A stretch of DNA of 64,000 nt from the NCBI GenBank assembly GCA_027924025.1, contig AP026970.1, positions 642,501 through 706,500 of the forward strand, written 5' to 3'. Positions 1 through 11,176 of this stretch are shown piece after piece (position 1 is the stretch's first letter; each line of letters starts with the position of its first letter). The translations under genes were made by a program, and so were the position numbers. Below the pieces are notes generated by a model. The model did not search any database, was not told where the DNA came from, and worked only from the letters and a program-made list of their open reading frames with translations. The DNA comes from Comamonadaceae bacterium OS-4 (GTDB lineage Bacteria; Pseudomonadota; Gammaproteobacteria; Burkholderiales; Burkholderiaceae_C).

Positions 1-2236
<2,236 letters not shown>

Positions 2237-2352
2237 ATAACTTTGATGTACGCAAGTACTTCAAGGAAGTTATGCCAAGTTGACGCATTCAAATGACCAT
2301 CTCCCAGCGAGATGGCGTCGTAAAAGACAAGCTGATTAGCTCTATAAATTGG

Positions 2353-2377
2353 TTGCCCAGACCTCTAGTCTGGGTGA
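2353..2377 (+). other. Hairpin in the 23S-5S spacer
   Basis: The 151-nt spacer between 23S and 5S carries no tRNA gene. It holds a hairpin whose arms are CCCAGAC (2356-2362) and GTCTGGG (2368-2374), with a 5-nt loop, just before the 5S gene. Such stems commonly serve in rRNA processing; that role is inferred. Confidence 0.5.
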
Positions 2378-2387
2378 CAACAAGTTA

Positions 2388-2502
2388 TGCCTGACGACCA
2401 TAGCGACTTGGTACCACTCCTTCCCATCCCGAACAGGACAGTGAAACGAGTCAGCGCCGATGATAGTGCGGATCCCCGTGTGAAAGTAGGTCATCGTCAG
2501 GC
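2388..2502 (+). rRNA. rrf: 5S ribosomal RNA
   Basis: The ~115-nt stretch begins TGCCTGACGACC and ends GGTCATCGTCAGGC, so its ends pair as helix I. It contains the conserved internal CCCATCCCGAAC and the ACCACTCC segments of 5S rRNA. It follows 23S directly as the last gene of the rrn operon. Ends are set from the terminal helix and may be off by one or two bases. Confidence 0.97.
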
Positions 2503-2512
2503 TATTACAGCC

Positions 2513-2549
2513 GAAAAAGCCCCACCTAATCAGGTGGGGCTTTTTTTTG
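2513..2549 (+). terminator. rrn operon intrinsic terminator
   Basis: A 10-bp perfect stem AGCCCCACCT / AGGTGGGGCT with a 4-nt loop is followed by a run of eight T. It starts 11 nt after 5S, so it is a textbook rho-independent terminator ending the rRNA operon. Confidence 0.95.
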
Positions 2550-2612
2550 TCTGTACTTTGCCTATCGTTTAACGAGTTTCCCGCATAGATGCTTTCATCG
2601 GTTAATGGCGTT

Positions 2613-3326
2613 TCAACCGGTCTGATTTAGGTGTTCAATCCACGCCTTTTCTCGTTCCTCGATCGTCTTAAGAAAGATGTCGCTTTGACCTTTCACCTGA
2701 GCTAGCGCACTGAAGGTATCAAAGCCCTTTTCGAGAAAGCCTTGAAGCGCGGACAGATTGGCTGCGCGAGCGGGTAGGCGCATTGCCCTAAGGGTCATTC
2801 GAATCCCACGCATGGTTGTTATGCGTTCGAGCCTTTTGCCCAGATCCAAGACCATATTCAATTGTTGCGTTCTTTGGGCTGAAAGACCACTCGCACGCCA
2901 CGCTTCAGCGTAGGTCGCGTCTTCAAGCAGCACTTGGCTTTGTCTGTAGCTCAGTGATTCGAGTGCCTCGACCATTCTTGTGTCCAAAAGCTCAGTCAAC
3001 GCGTGTAGTTCAGCGAGGTCTACCGCCACCTCGAGGATATTCCGAGGAAACAACCGCTCGATAGACTTGGCAATGCGTTCAAACTCACGGTCGCGTTGTG
3101 AGAAGTCTTGATCTCCATAGATCTCCGTGAGGAAGAAATCGCACGCAGGCCTATACGCCGGACTAGCTAGCAGGTCATCGTACGTCTGTTGAAAGCGCTG
3201 GCTCTGATAGGCCCTGACCGCACCCAAAGTCAGATTGCCTGACGGATCAGCCTCGCGAGAGGTCCGAAGGAACGCGACTTCATGAAATGCCTGGTGTATC
3301 CGGTCGGCGCCTGTAAGGTTCTTCAT
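2613..3326 (-). CDS. FFLEELY-motif conserved protein of unknown function
   Basis: The 237-aa soluble protein has no signal peptide or membrane segment and is predicted to be mostly helical. Residues 64-86 contain FFLTEIYGDQDFSQRDREFER, matching the signature that gives the 'FFLEELY motif protein' family of beta- and gammaproteobacteria its name. The family has no established activity. The gene is read toward the rrn terminator and diverges from the acetyltransferase at 3429, so the ~100 bp between them should hold both promoters. The start at 3326 is the only ATG giving the full family-like N-terminus. Confidence 0.75.
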   Translation of the reverse strand: MKNLTGADRIHQAFHEVAFLRTSREADPSGNLTLGAVRAYQSQRFQQTYDDLLASPAYRPACDFFLTEIYGDQDFSQRDREFERIAKSIERLFPRNILEVAVDLAELHALTELLDTRMVEALESLSYRQSQVLLEDATYAEAWRASGLSAQRTQQLNMVLDLGKRLERITTMRGIRMTLRAMRLPARAANLSALQGFLEKGFDTFSALAQVKGQSDIFLKTIEEREKAWIEHLNQTG

Positions 3327-3428
3327 GATCCAGATCTTAAAAAGGCTTGGTGGCTAAGAAACATATCGTTGGGGGAATTAAAGCCCTTCCTCTACGCAAG
3401 ACAAGGGAAAACCCTTATATTCACCAGC

Positions 3429-4133
3429 ATGGACCGCCCAACGACTTACGACAAAAGCTCACCTGAGGCTGAAAACCAAGCTGTCGCGCGTGTGGAAAAA
3501 CACACAAGCCTAGCGGTCAGCATACGAGCCTTGGGCCCGAATCACCGAGAGCGCTTACGGAAGCATCTGTTGGCTTTGGAGACCGCCGATCGTTTTCTAC
3601 GGTTCGGGTATGTCGCCACCGACCAGCAGATTTCGTCGTATGTTGATCGTTTGGACTTTATCAACGATGCTGTGTTCGGCGTCTTCAATCGGCGTCTGCA
3701 CATTGTTGCGATGGCCCACCTTGCGATCTGCAAGTCCCCCGATCACCCGCCTGTAGGGGATTTTGGCGTCTCTGTGGCCCCCTCACTCCGGGGCCACGGC
3801 ATTGGGGGGCGGCTTTACGAGCGAGCCGCTTTGCACGCTCGCAATGAAGGGGTTGAGGTACTCCAGATTCAGGCCCTCGCTGAAAATGCCGCAATGTTGG
3901 CGATAGCCCGGAAGCGGGGTGCGACCGTTCACCGGCACGGTTCAGAATCGGAGGCGTATCTCAAGTTGCCCCGTCCTGATTTGGAATCACGCCTGCGTGA
4001 GTTGGCAGGAGAGTATTGGGCTGGATTGCATTACAGCCTCGTAGCCCAAAGTCGAGTCTGGGTGGAAATGTTGAAGGGCTTTCAAAGCGTCCGCAGTCGA
4101 GCCATCGCTGCTGCAAAAATATGTTCGCCTTAG
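3429..4133 (+). CDS. GNAT family N-acetyltransferase
   Basis: The 234-aa protein contains the acetyl-CoA-binding motif A of GNAT enzymes, VAPSLRGHGIGGRLYERA, with RGHGIG at residues 121-126, followed by the usual helix and the LAIARKRGATVHRHG segment. The acceptor substrate cannot be told from sequence. I start at the ATG at 3429 rather than an in-frame ATG at 3282, because the longer form would overlap the divergent FFLEELY gene by 45 bp and its extra 49 residues look unlike the family. The C-terminal ~50 residues extend beyond the GNAT fold. Confidence 0.75.
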   Translation: MDRPTTYDKSSPEAENQAVARVEKHTSLAVSIRALGPNHRERLRKHLLALETADRFLRFGYVATDQQISSYVDRLDFINDAVFGVFNRRLHIVAMAHLAICKSPDHPPVGDFGVSVAPSLRGHGIGGRLYERAALHARNEGVEVLQIQALAENAAMLAIARKRGATVHRHGSESEAYLKLPRPDLESRLRELAGEYWAGLHYSLVAQSRVWVEMLKGFQSVRSRAIAAAKICSP

Positions 4134-4219
4134 TGGTGGTGTGGGACACATAGAAGACGAATCTTCAGATCCGCTATCCTTGAGGCTTCGAAACCACCGC
4201 CCGACATGGGCAATCCCTA

Positions 4220-5095
4220 GTGTCTGATCCGCATCCAGCGCGCCATCTCGAACGAGAGGACAAGCGCACCTTCCTCCAGAAACTTGCCGAGTTCCTTCAT
4301 CCCGGGCCCGATTCCACCGCGGAATTGATTGAGACACTGGCTGAAGCCGAAGACAACAACATCATCGGCGCAGAGTCGCGGGTCATGCTGGAGGGCGTTA
4401 TCCGGATGGCAGACATGTCTGCGGGTGATGTGATGGTCCCCGCAACCCGCATGGATCTGCTCGACATCCAGGCCACGCCGGATGAGCTGATGCACAAGGT
4501 CATAGACACCGCGCACTCACGTTTTCCTGTTTACGACGGTGAGCGCGAAAACATCATTGGCATCTTGATGGCCAAAGACCTGCTCAAGCTGCAGCGCGCG
4601 CCCGAGCTCAACATCCGTGCCCTCTTGCGTCCGGCAGTATTCGTTCCAGAGTCCAAAGGTTTGAACGATCTATTGCGCGACTTCAGGGGCAACCGCAACC
4701 ACCTGGCCATCGTGATCGATGAGTTCGGCCGTGTTGCTGGCCTCATTACGATTGAAGACGTACTGGAACAAATCGTCGGAGAAATTGAAGACGAATTCGA
4801 TATTGCTGAAGACGAGGGCGATATTTTTGCGTTGGCCGACCAGACTTACCGGGTAAGTGGTGACACCACACTCGAACGCATCAACGAGGCGTTCTCCCTC
4901 ACCATGCGGGGCGAAGACCCTGAGGACGACTTTGACACGATTGGCGGCCTGATTGCCCATGAAATGGGCCATGTGCCCAAGCGCGGAGAGCGTTACAGCC
5001 TGTGTGGACTCGACTTTACGGTGCTGCATACCAAGGGTGGCGCGGTGAAGTGGTTCAAGGTTTCACATACTCCCGCACCAGGCATCACTGACTGA
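4220..5095 (+). CDS. corC: CorC/HlyC-type CBS-domain protein (magnesium/cobalt efflux accessory)
   Basis: The 291-aa cytosolic protein has two consecutive CBS domains (about residues 70-130 and 132-195, including FPVYDGERENIIGILMAKDL and LAIVIDEFGRVAGLITIEDV) and a C-terminal CorC_HlyC domain (about 205-285). It lacks the N-terminal DUF21 membrane domain, as expected for the short CorC form. The family is linked to Mg/Co efflux and often lies next to lnt, as here; its stop TGA shares one base with the lnt ATG. Translation is taken from a GTG at 4220, which gives the MSDPHPARHLE N-terminus. Confidence 0.9.
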   Translation: MSDPHPARHLEREDKRTFLQKLAEFLHPGPDSTAELIETLAEAEDNNIIGAESRVMLEGVIRMADMSAGDVMVPATRMDLLDIQATPDELMHKVIDTAHSRFPVYDGERENIIGILMAKDLLKLQRAPELNIRALLRPAVFVPESKGLNDLLRDFRGNRNHLAIVIDEFGRVAGLITIEDVLEQIVGEIEDEFDIAEDEGDIFALADQTYRVSGDTTLERINEAFSLTMRGEDPEDDFDTIGGLIAHEMGHVPKRGERYSLCGLDFTVLHTKGGAVKWFKVSHTPAPGITD

Positions 5096-6663
5096 TGATG
5101 GTCGTGCGCCGAGGCCAGGACCGACTGCCTGCGCCTCCTTGGGTCGTGTTTGCTATTCTTTTTGTAGCGGCATGCGCACAATCTATTAGCGCTAGCTGGC
5201 CTTTTGATGCACTTTTCACCAAGGGGCAGCTCTTCTGGTGGATCCAGCCCATTGCTCTGGCTTTGCTGGTTTTCTCAGCGGCGCAGGCTCGAAGTCCCAA
5301 AGCGGCCGCCCTCTCGGCGTGGTGGTTTGCCACCGTGTGGCTCAGCACCACCTTCTGGTGGTTGTATGTGGCGATGCACACCTATGGTGGCTTGCCATCG
5401 CTGCTGGCTGCCATCGCCGTGGTTGCGTTGTCAGGTGCGTTAGCCGCCTACTACGCAGCTGCAGTATGGGCTTGGCGTCGTTGGGCGCAGGGCAGTAGCA
5501 CTCGGGCGATTCCGGGCTTTGCGGCCCTTTGGCTCCTGGCGGAAATGGCGCGCGGCACTTGGCTCACAGGCTTTGGCTGGGGCGCTATCGGGTACGCGCA
5601 TATCGACGGCCCGCTGGCCTTCTTCTTGCCTTGGATCGGAAGCTACGGCGTCAGTGCCTTAGCAGCTGCTTGGGCCGCTTCGCTGGCCGTCTCCGTGGCA
5701 CGTCGTCAGATCGCACCGGCGGTGTGGGTCAGCGTGCTACTGATGGCGCCCACACTGCTGCCTGCAGGCGCCAATCAGTGGACTACGCCTACTGGCACTC
5801 TGCAGGTCACTCTCTTGCAAGGAAATATTCCCCAAGACGAAAAGTTCGAAACCGGCAGCGGCGTACCCCTCGCGTTGCAGTGGTACCGCGACGCCTTGCT
5901 GCAAGCCGAGGGCGATTTGGTCATCGCACCAGAGACCGCTATTCCACTTTTGCCCCAACAGCTCCCCGAGGGTTACTGGGCCAGCCTAAGCAGCAGGTTC
6001 GAGACCTCGGCGCAAGCAGCACTCGTCGGTATACCGCTAGGGAGCTTTCAGGCGGGCTACACCAACTCGGTGGTCGCGCTCGCCGCCGGTCAAACCGGCT
6101 GGCAATACGACAAACACCATTTGGTCCCTTTCGGCGAGTTCATTCCGCCGCTGTTCAAGTGGTTTACCCGGCTGATGAACATTCCGCTCGGTGATTTCAA
6201 CCGTGGCCCGCTCGGGCAGCCCTCTCTGGCCGTGAAAGGCGAACGGGTCGCCCCGAATATTTGCTATGAAGACTTGTATGGCGAAGAGCTGGCGACCCGG
6301 TTTACAGATGCCGCGCTTGCGCCCACCGTGTTTGCCAATGTGAGTAACCTCGGCTGGTTCAATCGCAGCGTGGCGCTGGATCAGCACCTCCACATTTCAC
6401 GCACCCGCGCTCTCGAGTTTCAGCGCCCGTTCGTGCGGGCTACCAATACCGGCGCGACCGCCATATTGAGCCACGAGGGCGTTGTCCAAGACCTGTTGCC
6501 ACCCCAGACCCGCGGAGTACTGCGAGGTGGGGTTCAGGGCCGAAGCGGCATCACCCCATTTGCGGGGTGGGCCTCTCGATACGGCCTTTGGCCACTGTGG
6601 CTGATAGCGCTGGCTGTACTGGCCGCCTTGTGGCGGCAACGCGACTCCCAACCCCCTTACTGA
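5095..6663 (+). CDS. lnt: Apolipoprotein N-acyltransferase
   Basis: Lnt adds the third acyl chain to the N-terminal cysteine of lipoproteins in the inner membrane. The 522-aa protein has several membrane segments over the first ~210 residues and then a periplasmic carbon-nitrogen hydrolase domain. The catalytic triad is visible: Glu about 280 (VIAPETAIP), Lys about 339 (YDKHHLVPFGEF) and Cys about 390 (PNICYEDLYG). These are close to Glu267, Lys335 and Cys387 of E. coli Lnt. A final membrane segment closes the protein. It is translationally coupled to corC. Confidence 0.96.
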   Translation: MMVVRRGQDRLPAPPWVVFAILFVAACAQSISASWPFDALFTKGQLFWWIQPIALALLVFSAAQARSPKAAALSAWWFATVWLSTTFWWLYVAMHTYGGLPSLLAAIAVVALSGALAAYYAAAVWAWRRWAQGSSTRAIPGFAALWLLAEMARGTWLTGFGWGAIGYAHIDGPLAFFLPWIGSYGVSALAAAWAASLAVSVARRQIAPAVWVSVLLMAPTLLPAGANQWTTPTGTLQVTLLQGNIPQDEKFETGSGVPLALQWYRDALLQAEGDLVIAPETAIPLLPQQLPEGYWASLSSRFETSAQAALVGIPLGSFQAGYTNSVVALAAGQTGWQYDKHHLVPFGEFIPPLFKWFTRLMNIPLGDFNRGPLGQPSLAVKGERVAPNICYEDLYGEELATRFTDAALAPTVFANVSNLGWFNRSVALDQHLHISRTRALEFQRPFVRATNTGATAILSHEGVVQDLLPPQTRGVLRGGVQGRSGITPFAGWASRYGLWPLWLIALAVLAALWRQRDSQPPY

Positions 6664-6756
6664 TACCACCCTCGCTCCTGCGGTCACCCCGTAAAATGCG
6701 TGGTTTACTTGACCGCCTGCCTTGCACCGGCTCTTGCCGGAGATAGCTCTCACACC

Positions 6757-7662
6757 ATGCTTACTTTTCAGCAAATTATTCTTCGCCTCCAGGACTACTG
6801 GGATCGCCAGGGTTGCGCGCTCTTGCAGCCCTATGACATGGAAGTCGGTGCCGGCACCTCACACACAGCCACCTTCTTGCGCGCCATCGGTCCTGAGCCA
6901 TGGAAGGCTGCCTATGTGCAACCCAGCCGCCGGCCGAAAGACGGCCGTTATGGTGAGAACCCCAACCGCTTGCAGCACTACTACCAATACCAGGTGGTGT
7001 TGAAGCCTGCACCGGCTAATATTCTGGAGCTCTACCTCGGCTCCTTGGAGGCCTTAGGGTTTGACCTGAAAAAGAACGACATCCGCTTTGTGGAAGACGA
7101 CTGGGAGAACCCCACACTGGGTGCATGGGGCCTGGGGTGGGAGGTCTGGCTCAACGGCATGGAGGTGACCCAGTTCACTTATTTCCAGCAAGTGGGCGGC
7201 ATTGATTGCAAGCCCGCTACTGGTGAGATCACTTACGGCCTGGAGCGCTTGGCCATGTATCTGCAAGGCGTCGACAACGTCTACAACTTGCAGTGGACCG
7301 ACACGCTGAAATACGGCGACGTCTACCACCAGAACGAAGTCGAGCAGTCCACCTACAACTTCGAGCACAGCGACGCCGACTTTTTGTTCACCGCGTTCAA
7401 TGCGCACGAGAAGCAAGCCAAATACCTGATCGAACAGCAACTGGCCCTGCCTGCTTATGAGCAAGTGCTCAAGGCCGCGCACAGCTTTAACCTGCTGGAC
7501 GCACGCGGCGCCATCAGCGTGACTGAGCGCGCAGCGTATATCGGTCGCATCCGCAATTTGGCGCGCAGCGTGGCGCAGTCTTACTACGAGAGCCGGGAGC
7601 GTTTGGGCTTCCCGATGGCGCCGCGCGAGTGGATTGAACAGATGCCCAAGAAGGCCGCGTAA
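6757..7662 (+). CDS. glyQ: Glycine-tRNA ligase alpha subunit
   Basis: This is the catalytic subunit of the bacterial alpha2-beta2 glycyl-tRNA synthetase, which charges tRNA-Gly. The 301-aa length matches the ~300-aa family, and the start [20 protein letters not shown] is characteristic. The class II core is seen in [19 protein letters not shown] use the ATG at 6757, not the in-frame ATG at 6700 that would add 19 residues. A 93-bp gap after lnt may hold the promoter; glyS follows after 20 bp. Confidence 0.97.
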   Translation: MLTFQQIILRLQDYWDRQGCALLQPYDMEVGAGTSHTATFLRAIGPEPWKAAYVQPSRRPKDGRYGENPNRLQHYYQYQVVLKPAPANILELYLGSLEALGFDLKKNDIRFVEDDWENPTLGAWGLGWEVWLNGMEVTQFTYFQQVGGIDCKPATGEITYGLERLAMYLQGVDNVYNLQWTDTLKYGDVYHQNEVEQSTYNFEHSDADFLFTAFNAHEKQAKYLIEQQLALPAYEQVLKAAHSFNLLDARGAISVTERAAYIGRIRNLARSVAQSYYESRERLGFPMAPREWIEQMPKKAA

Positions 7663-7682
7663 GCGCACGGAGAAATTAAGAC

Positions 7683-9803
7683 ATGACAACAAAAAACCTT
7701 CTGGTCGAACTGTTTGTAGAAGAGCTGCCCCCTAAGGCGCTGAAGAAGTTGGGCGAAGCTTTTGCCACAGTGTTGGCCGATTCCCTCAAGACTCAAGGCC
7801 TGGTGGCCGCGGATGCTGCAGTGACTCACTTCGCATCGCCGCGTCGTTTGGCTGTGCACGTGGCTGCGGTGGCGGCCCAAGCGGCCGACAAAGCCGTCTC
7901 GCAAAAGCTGATGCCTGTGGCCGTGGGCCTCGATGCATCCGGCAACGCGACCCCCGCCTTGCTCAAAAAACTACAAGCCTTGGGCGCCGATGCCAGCGCG
8001 GTTTCTGCCCTGAAGCGCGCCGTGGACGGCAAAGCAGAAGCCTTGTTCTACGACAGCATGGTCACCGGAGTTACCTTGGTGGACGGCCTGCAAAAGGCCC
8101 TGCTGGAGAGCATTGCCAAGCTGCCTATCCCCAAGGTCATGAGCTACCAGCTGCAAAGCGGATGCGAGCTGCCCGGCTGGACCAGTGTGAGCTTTGTGCG
8201 TCCAGCACACGGCTTGGTGGCTTTGCATGGCAGCGATGTGGTGCCGGTGCAGGCCCTCGGCCTGCACGCCGGCAATCACACCGAAGGCCACCGCTTTGAA
8301 GCGGCGGTGTCGCCCGTAGTGATTACCGATGCCGACGCCTATGCCGCTACTTTGGCCAAAGATGGCGCGGTGATTGCCAGCTTTGCAGAGCGCCGCGCCG
8401 ACATCGTTCGCCAGCTGGACGCTGCTGCAGCCAAAGTGGGTGGAGACTGCAAACCCATTGAAGATGCTGCCTTGCTGGACGAAGTGACCGCCCTGGTGGA
8501 GCGCCCCCATGTGCTGATTTGCGAATTCGAGGCCCAATTCCTCGACGTCCCGCAAGAGTGCCTGATCCTGACCATGAAGGCCAACCAGAAGTATTTCCCG
8601 CTGTTGGACGCCGCCGGCAAGCTCACCAACAAGTTTCTGGTGGTGAGCAACATCAACCCCGATGACGCGAGCTTGGTGATTGGCGGCAACGAGCGGGTGG
8701 TGCGCCCCCGTTTGGCTGATGCCAAGTTCTTCTTCGACCAGGACCGCAAAAAGACGCTCGCCTCACGCGTGGACGGTCTGGGCAAAGTTGTGTATCACAA
8801 TAAGCTCGGCACCCAAGGCGAACGCGTGGAGCGCGTGCGCGCGATTGCCAAGGCCATCGCAGCCCAACTGGGCGATGCAACACTGGTGGCCCAAGCCGAC
8901 CAAGCTGCGCAGTTGGCCAAGACGGATCTGGTCACCGATATGGTGGGCGAATTCCCCGAGCTGCAAGGCATCATGGGCGGTTACTACGCCCTGAACGATG
9001 GCTTGGGTGAGACTGTCGCCCACGCGATCGAAGACCATTACAAGCCCCGCTTTGCGGGTGATGCGCTGCCCCGCAACACCGCTGGTGTGGTGGTCGCGCT
9101 GGCGGACAAGCTGGAAACCCTGGTCGGCATGTTCGGCATCGGCAACCTGCCGACCGGCGACAAAGACCCGTTCGCCCTGCGCCGTCACGCGCTGGGTGTG
9201 ATCCGCATGTTGGTCGAAAAAGACTTGCCGCTAGATGTGTCTGCGCTAGTCCAAAGCGCGGTGCCAGCATTTGGCAGCCTGATTACCGATGCCTCTGCAG
9301 CACTCGTGGACTTCATGTTCGACCGCTTGGCCGGTTCCCTGCGTGAGCAGGGCTACAGTGCCCAAGAGGTCGATGCTGTGTTGGCCCTCAAGCCCCAGCG
9401 TCTGGGTGATGTCGCCAAGCGCCTGACCGCGGTGCGCGCCTTTGCGGCATTGCCCGAGAGCGCTGCACTGGCTGCTGCCAACAAGCGCATCAGCAACATC
9501 CTTAAAAAGACGGACGATGTGGACGCGCATGTGAGCGAGGTGCTGTTGCAAGAAGCGGCCGAAAAGGCGCTGTTCGCCGCCATGCAAACCGTGCTGCCCC
9601 AAGCCCAAAGCCAGTGGCAAGCCGGCGACTACACCGCCTCGCTGCAGTCTTTGGCAGCTTTGCGCGTGCCGGTTGACGCCTTCTTTGAAGATGTCATGGT
9701 CAACGCAGAGCAGCTCGATCTGCGCCTGAACCGCTTGGGCCTGCTCAAGAGCCTGCACGTGGCGATGAACCGCGTGGCCGACCTGTCCAAGCTCGCGGCC
9801 TGA
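7683..9803 (+). CDS. glyS: Glycine-tRNA ligase beta subunit
   Basis: The 706-aa protein is the beta subunit that binds tRNA-Gly for GlyQ (family length about 690-700). The N-terminus LLVELFVEELPPKALKKLG and the internal MKANQKYFPLLD and RRHALGVIRML segments are typical, and the C-terminal ~100 residues form the anticodon-binding DALR-like region. It lies 20 bp after glyQ and 13 bp before gmhB, so the four genes glyQ-glyS-gmhB-plsC probably form one transcript. Confidence 0.97.
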   Translation: MTTKNLLVELFVEELPPKALKKLGEAFATVLADSLKTQGLVAADAAVTHFASPRRLAVHVAAVAAQAADKAVSQKLMPVAVGLDASGNATPALLKKLQALGADASAVSALKRAVDGKAEALFYDSMVTGVTLVDGLQKALLESIAKLPIPKVMSYQLQSGCELPGWTSVSFVRPAHGLVALHGSDVVPVQALGLHAGNHTEGHRFEAAVSPVVITDADAYAATLAKDGAVIASFAERRADIVRQLDAAAAKVGGDCKPIEDAALLDEVTALVERPHVLICEFEAQFLDVPQECLILTMKANQKYFPLLDAAGKLTNKFLVVSNINPDDASLVIGGNERVVRPRLADAKFFFDQDRKKTLASRVDGLGKVVYHNKLGTQGERVERVRAIAKAIAAQLGDATLVAQADQAAQLAKTDLVTDMVGEFPELQGIMGGYYALNDGLGETVAHAIEDHYKPRFAGDALPRNTAGVVVALADKLETLVGMFGIGNLPTGDKDPFALRRHALGVIRMLVEKDLPLDVSALVQSAVPAFGSLITDASAALVDFMFDRLAGSLREQGYSAQEVDAVLALKPQRLGDVAKRLTAVRAFAALPESAALAAANKRISNILKKTDDVDAHVSEVLLQEAAEKALFAAMQTVLPQAQSQWQAGDYTASLQSLAALRVPVDAFFEDVMVNAEQLDLRLNRLGLLKSLHVAMNRVADLSKLAA

Positions 9804-9816
9804 CCGAAAGCGCTGT

Positions 9817-10365
9817 ATGAAACTCTGCATTCTCGACCGCGACGGCACCATCAACGAAGACAGTGCGGAGTTTGTGAAGAGCTCTCACGAGTGGCGTCCC
9901 TTGCCGGGCGCTTTAGAGGCCATCGCCAAACTCAACCATGCGGGTTGGCGTGTGGTGGTGGCGACCAACCAAAGCGGCCTAGGGCGTGGCTTGTTTGATG
10001 TGGTGTCGCTCAACGCCATGCACGCCAAAATGCACACCATGCTGGCGGCAGTGGGTGGCAAAGTGGATGCCATTTTTTACTGCCCCCATGCGCCGGACGA
10101 CAACTGCCGTTGCCGCAAACCCGAGCCGGGCTTGTTTGAGCAGATCGGCGAACGGTTCGGTGTCGACTTGCACGGTGTACCCGGCGTGGGCGATTCGGCC
10201 CGCGACCTGATTGCCGGTGCTGCGGTCGGCTGCGAGCCCCACCTGGTGCTGACCGGCAAAGCCGCCGCGCTGCGCGGTCGGTCGCTGCCCGACAACTACC
10301 CGCCGGGCACCCGCGTCCATGACGATCTGATGGCTTTTGCCGATTACCTGGTAACCCGAACATGA
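9817..10365 (+). CDS. gmhB: D-glycero-beta-D-manno-heptose-1,7-bisphosphate 7-phosphatase
   Basis: GmhB removes the C7 phosphate in synthesis of the ADP-heptose used for lipopolysaccharide inner core. The 182-aa HAD-superfamily protein has motif I DRDGTINED at its N-terminus, motif II in VVVATNQSGLGRG, and the cysteine/histidine zinc loop CPHAPDDNCRCRKP typical of the histidinol-phosphatase/GmhB group. HisB-N phosphatases are the closest alternative, but the lipid and envelope neighbours favour GmhB. It overlaps plsC by 4 bp. Confidence 0.88.
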   Translation: MKLCILDRDGTINEDSAEFVKSSHEWRPLPGALEAIAKLNHAGWRVVVATNQSGLGRGLFDVVSLNAMHAKMHTMLAAVGGKVDAIFYCPHAPDDNCRCRKPEPGLFEQIGERFGVDLHGVPGVGDSARDLIAGAAVGCEPHLVLTGKAAALRGRSLPDNYPPGTRVHDDLMAFADYLVTRT

Positions 10366-11162
10366 GCGGCATGCCCCCCGTTGTATCTATTCCCACGCAC
10401 AAAAAGCCCAACTGGCTGATGGCCGTGCTGCGGTCGTGCCTGCACATGTTGTGGATGTTGGTGACCGTAATCCCCTGGGGCATCATCATGTTGGTCGCCT
10501 CGATCCGGGTGCGTGGCAAGCCGCTGTGGTGGATGGCGGTGCGCTGGCTGGGCTGGGCGATTGATGGTGCCCGCGTGCTGCTGGGTATTCGCACCCGCGT
10601 GATCGGTTGGGAAAACCTGCCCACGGGCGACACCGCGCCGGCCATTTTGCTGGTCAAGCACCAGTCGACGTTTGAGACGTTTTTGATGCCCACCCTGATG
10701 CCGCATCCGCTGGCCTATGTGTTCAAAAAAGAACTGCTCTATGTGCCGTTTTTCGGCTGGGCCATGGGGCGCTTGGACATGATCCATATCGACCGCAGCC
10801 AACGGACCGAGTCGTTTGCCAAAGTGGTGGAGCAGGGCAAACGCCTGTTGGCGCAAGGCATCTGGGTCATCATGTTCCCCGAGGGCACGCGTATTCCCCG
10901 TGGCCAGACCGGTACTTACAAATTGGGCGGCACCCGCCTGGCGGTGGCGACCGGCGCGCCGGTGATTCCGGTGGCCGTGACCAGCGCCAAATGCTGGCCG
11001 CGCAAAGCCTTCATCAAAACGCCGGGTGTGGTGGAGGTGTCGATCGGCAAACCTATCCCCAGCGAAGGCCGTGACCCCAAAGACTTGATGGCCGAGGTGC
11101 AAACCTGGATCGAAGCCGAAATGCGCCGCTTGGACCCCGAGGCTTACCCGGCCAAAGACTGA
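10362..11162 (+). CDS. plsC: 1-acyl-sn-glycerol-3-phosphate acyltransferase
   Basis: This membrane acyltransferase makes phosphatidic acid from lysophosphatidic acid. The 266-aa protein has an N-terminal membrane segment (about residues 25-48) and the HX4D/E catalytic motif as KHQSTFETF (His100, Glu105). It also has the glycerol-phosphate-binding FPEGTRIPRG motif and a later GAPVIPVAV block. Its ATG overlaps the gmhB stop by 4 bp, which suggests translational coupling. Confidence 0.92.
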   Translation: MSGMPPVVSIPTHKKPNWLMAVLRSCLHMLWMLVTVIPWGIIMLVASIRVRGKPLWWMAVRWLGWAIDGARVLLGIRTRVIGWENLPTGDTAPAILLVKHQSTFETFLMPTLMPHPLAYVFKKELLYVPFFGWAMGRLDMIHIDRSQRTESFAKVVEQGKRLLAQGIWVIMFPEGTRIPRGQTGTYKLGGTRLAVATGAPVIPVAVTSAKCWPRKAFIKTPGVVEVSIGKPIPSEGRDPKDLMAEVQTWIEAEMRRLDPEAYPAKD

Positions 11163-11176
11163 GGCAGGCACGCGCC

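Noticed and set aside
2237-2387. Possible tRNA in the 23S-5S spacer
   Set aside because: Only a simple hairpin is present; no cloverleaf or T-loop sequence is seen.
3282-3428. Upstream in-frame extension of the GNAT acetyltransferase
   Set aside because: It would overlap the divergent FFLEELY gene by 45 bp and adds 49 residues unlike the family; ATG 3429 is preferred.
10344-11171. Long minus-strand open frame opposite plsC
   Set aside because: It is a high-GC antisense shadow of plsC, with a His/Gly/Ala-rich composition typical of such frames and no domain.
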